This document shows positions 63,101 through 64,000 of a stretch of DNA of 64,000 nt, in pieces. The DNA comes from Pocillopora verrucosa. Lineage: Eukaryota > Cnidaria > Anthozoa > Scleractinia > Pocilloporidae. The notes beneath the pieces were generated by a model. The model searched no databases. It saw only the letters and a list, made by a program, of their open reading frames with translations, and was not told the DNA's origin. Position numbers and translations under genes: made by a program. The number at the start of each line of letters is the position of its first letter. Within the stretch, counting starts at the first letter, position 1. Location of the stretch: NCBI RefSeq assembly GCF_036669915.1, contig NC_089315.1, forward strand, positions 28,071,131-28,135,130, given 5' to 3'.

Positions 63101-63503
63101 CTCGCAGTTTCGCTTTTAAAGTTCTAGAAATACGATTTACTTTACGTGAAAACGCTTGGGAAATCGGTGTCCAAACATGTTTTCTGGTTTCTTCTTCACA
63201 TTTTGTGTAAAAATGCTTGGGTAAAGTTATGACCCACATCATGGACTGTTTGTAGTCGTAATGACACATCTGTCGAACCCAGTCGACCATGGACACAATC
63301 ATTATGCCTACTTGTGTATAAGCGACGGATATTGCCTCGAAAATTGCGACGAAGAAGTTAACCATTGATAAAATCATGGCAATAATGGCTTCAATAAAGT
63401 GCTGTGAGCCTGTTCGAAGCCGGTGGAATGAATTCATCATCACATGTGGAAGATTCTTGTAGGACAATGCGGGTTTCTGTCGAGACGTCTTGTCGTTGTC
63501 CAT
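60186..63503 (-). CDS. Multi-pass membrane protein with CCCH zinc finger and two WWE domains (PARP12/ZAP-like core, no PARP domain)
   Basis: Minus-strand exons 62177-63503, 61614-61863, 60807-60999 and 60186-60452 join in phase to 678 aa. Residues 35-360 hold several hydrophobic segments (for example AVLAIIAIIFFLKILTVI, and FIFLTFLIAY near 348-357). A basic, Arg/Ser-rich stretch follows to about 443. Then comes a zinc finger with CX7CX5CX3H spacing in HICTDYITGTCQQRSMCDGHH, followed by CPLPYHWQ. WWE1 (GWRSFSEED to MRRLTTDS) and WWE2 (HWLWYRKEENGDWVKYG to KIVRRRPEFRS) follow. This order is that of the central domain of PARP12 and ZAP/PARP13, where WWE2 binds poly(ADP-ribose) and the finger aids RNA-sensor function. 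The protein ends 26 residues after WWE2 (TAG at 60186-60188), with no ADP-ribosyltransferase domain. It is most likely an endomembrane-anchored ADP-ribose reader facing the cytosol; that role is inference. A PGGKYT motif (159-164) echoes the RNF26-like protein. Confidence 0.88.
61129..61190. repeat. Strong hairpin/foldback in intron 2 of the ZnF-WWE gene
   Basis: Arms of 25 bases: 'cgttgtttggtcccgtcacg' plus 'cagcg' at the left, mirrored by 'cgttgcgtgacgagaccaaa' plus 'caacg' at the right. There are two mismatches and a 12-base loop. Confidence 0.85.
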
Positions 63504-64000
63504 GCTTCGACAGTTTCAGTGTAGCCTGTGTTTTTGCTGTTTTGATTTATGAATTATAGCCTCTTTGGGTTTAACCCTCTCTCCATAACTCGAGTATTAA
63601 TGAACTCCTTAGATTTCCTATGCGATTTTTAAACGATAGAAACCATTTATGAAAACCTGTCGGTCATGAATCTGATCACAGCAAAAAATTATCGAAGTGA
63701 AATATTGTGCATCTATTAATTTAAATCACATTCTCACCAGCGCATTAATTATGTGCATCCTTTCACTTGCCATGAACAACAAAACACCTTTCAAACAACC
63801 GTTCTATAGCGTTCATTTCCATTTGACGAGGTTTGACATTAAACGAGGGCCTAAATTCTGTTTCGTGTGACGGAAAGCGTCGAACATTTTTTTCGAAGCG
63901 TGAATATCGAGCAAGAGACATAGTTTTGACCTTTGGAATTGCGTTACCCGTTTTGACACAAAATGTAAATGAAAGGTCATGCTAGACTTAACGCTTTCAG
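63504..64000. other. Upstream region of the ZnF-WWE gene
   Basis: No ORF with domain support. It should include the promoter of the minus-strand gene that starts at 63503; no TATA box is evident. Confidence 0.4.

Overview
The window reads as nuclear DNA of a cnidarian, most likely a stony coral or close anthozoan relative. The genes are intron-rich with GT-AG introns, the intergenic DNA is AT-rich, and short foldback elements of the kind common in coral genomes are scattered through it. Several gene types also fit: a LamG/FN3 receptor tyrosine kinase, AXDND1 and a WD40 protein with a helical head. The species call is inference. Exon models were built by hand from splice signals and checked by reading-frame continuity. 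Most multi-exon models close with a total length divisible by three.

Layout. 342-1571 (-) is the 5' end of an acidic, possibly bZIP-type gene that runs off the left edge. 1572-7218 has no host gene; it holds a large inverted-repeat array (about 1980-2935) and two head-to-head pieces of a Penelope-like retroelement (3895-5875). 7279-17992 (+) is an 11-exon secreted giant transferrin (1395 aa) with a Trp-rich insert in lobe 2 and a Met/His-rich C-terminal extension. 19536-21014 (+) is a two-exon HAD-type hydrolase. 23766-31825 (-) is a 12-exon receptor tyrosine kinase (781 aa). 36749-38233 (-) is an intronless multi-pass membrane RING protein (RNF26-like), head-to-head with an intronless WD40 protein at 38625-40172 (+). 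42978-44926 (-) is SURF4, divergent from 46031-59217 (+), an AXDND1 homologue of about 27 exons. 60186-63503 (-) is a multi-pass membrane protein carrying a CCCH zinc finger and two WWE domains.

The most notable genes are two. The first is the membrane-anchored ZnF-WWE-WWE protein: this module is the poly(ADP-ribose)-reading core of PARP12 and ZAP/PARP13, but here it is fused to membrane helices and lacks a PARP catalytic domain. Its membrane part shares a Pro-Gly-Gly-Lys-aromatic-Thr motif with the nearby RNF26-like ligase. The second is the giant transferrin. Its layout (iron ligands lost in lobe 1, a large insert in lobe 2, a Cys-containing tail) recalls the echinoderm toposome/major yolk protein, with a Met-rich metal-binding-like stretch added.

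Mobile DNA is frequent in introns and spacers: a hAT-type MITE with perfect 8-bp target duplications, a TTAACCC-ended MITE family in at least three copies, three short foldbacks and two tRNA-like (SINE-type) segments.
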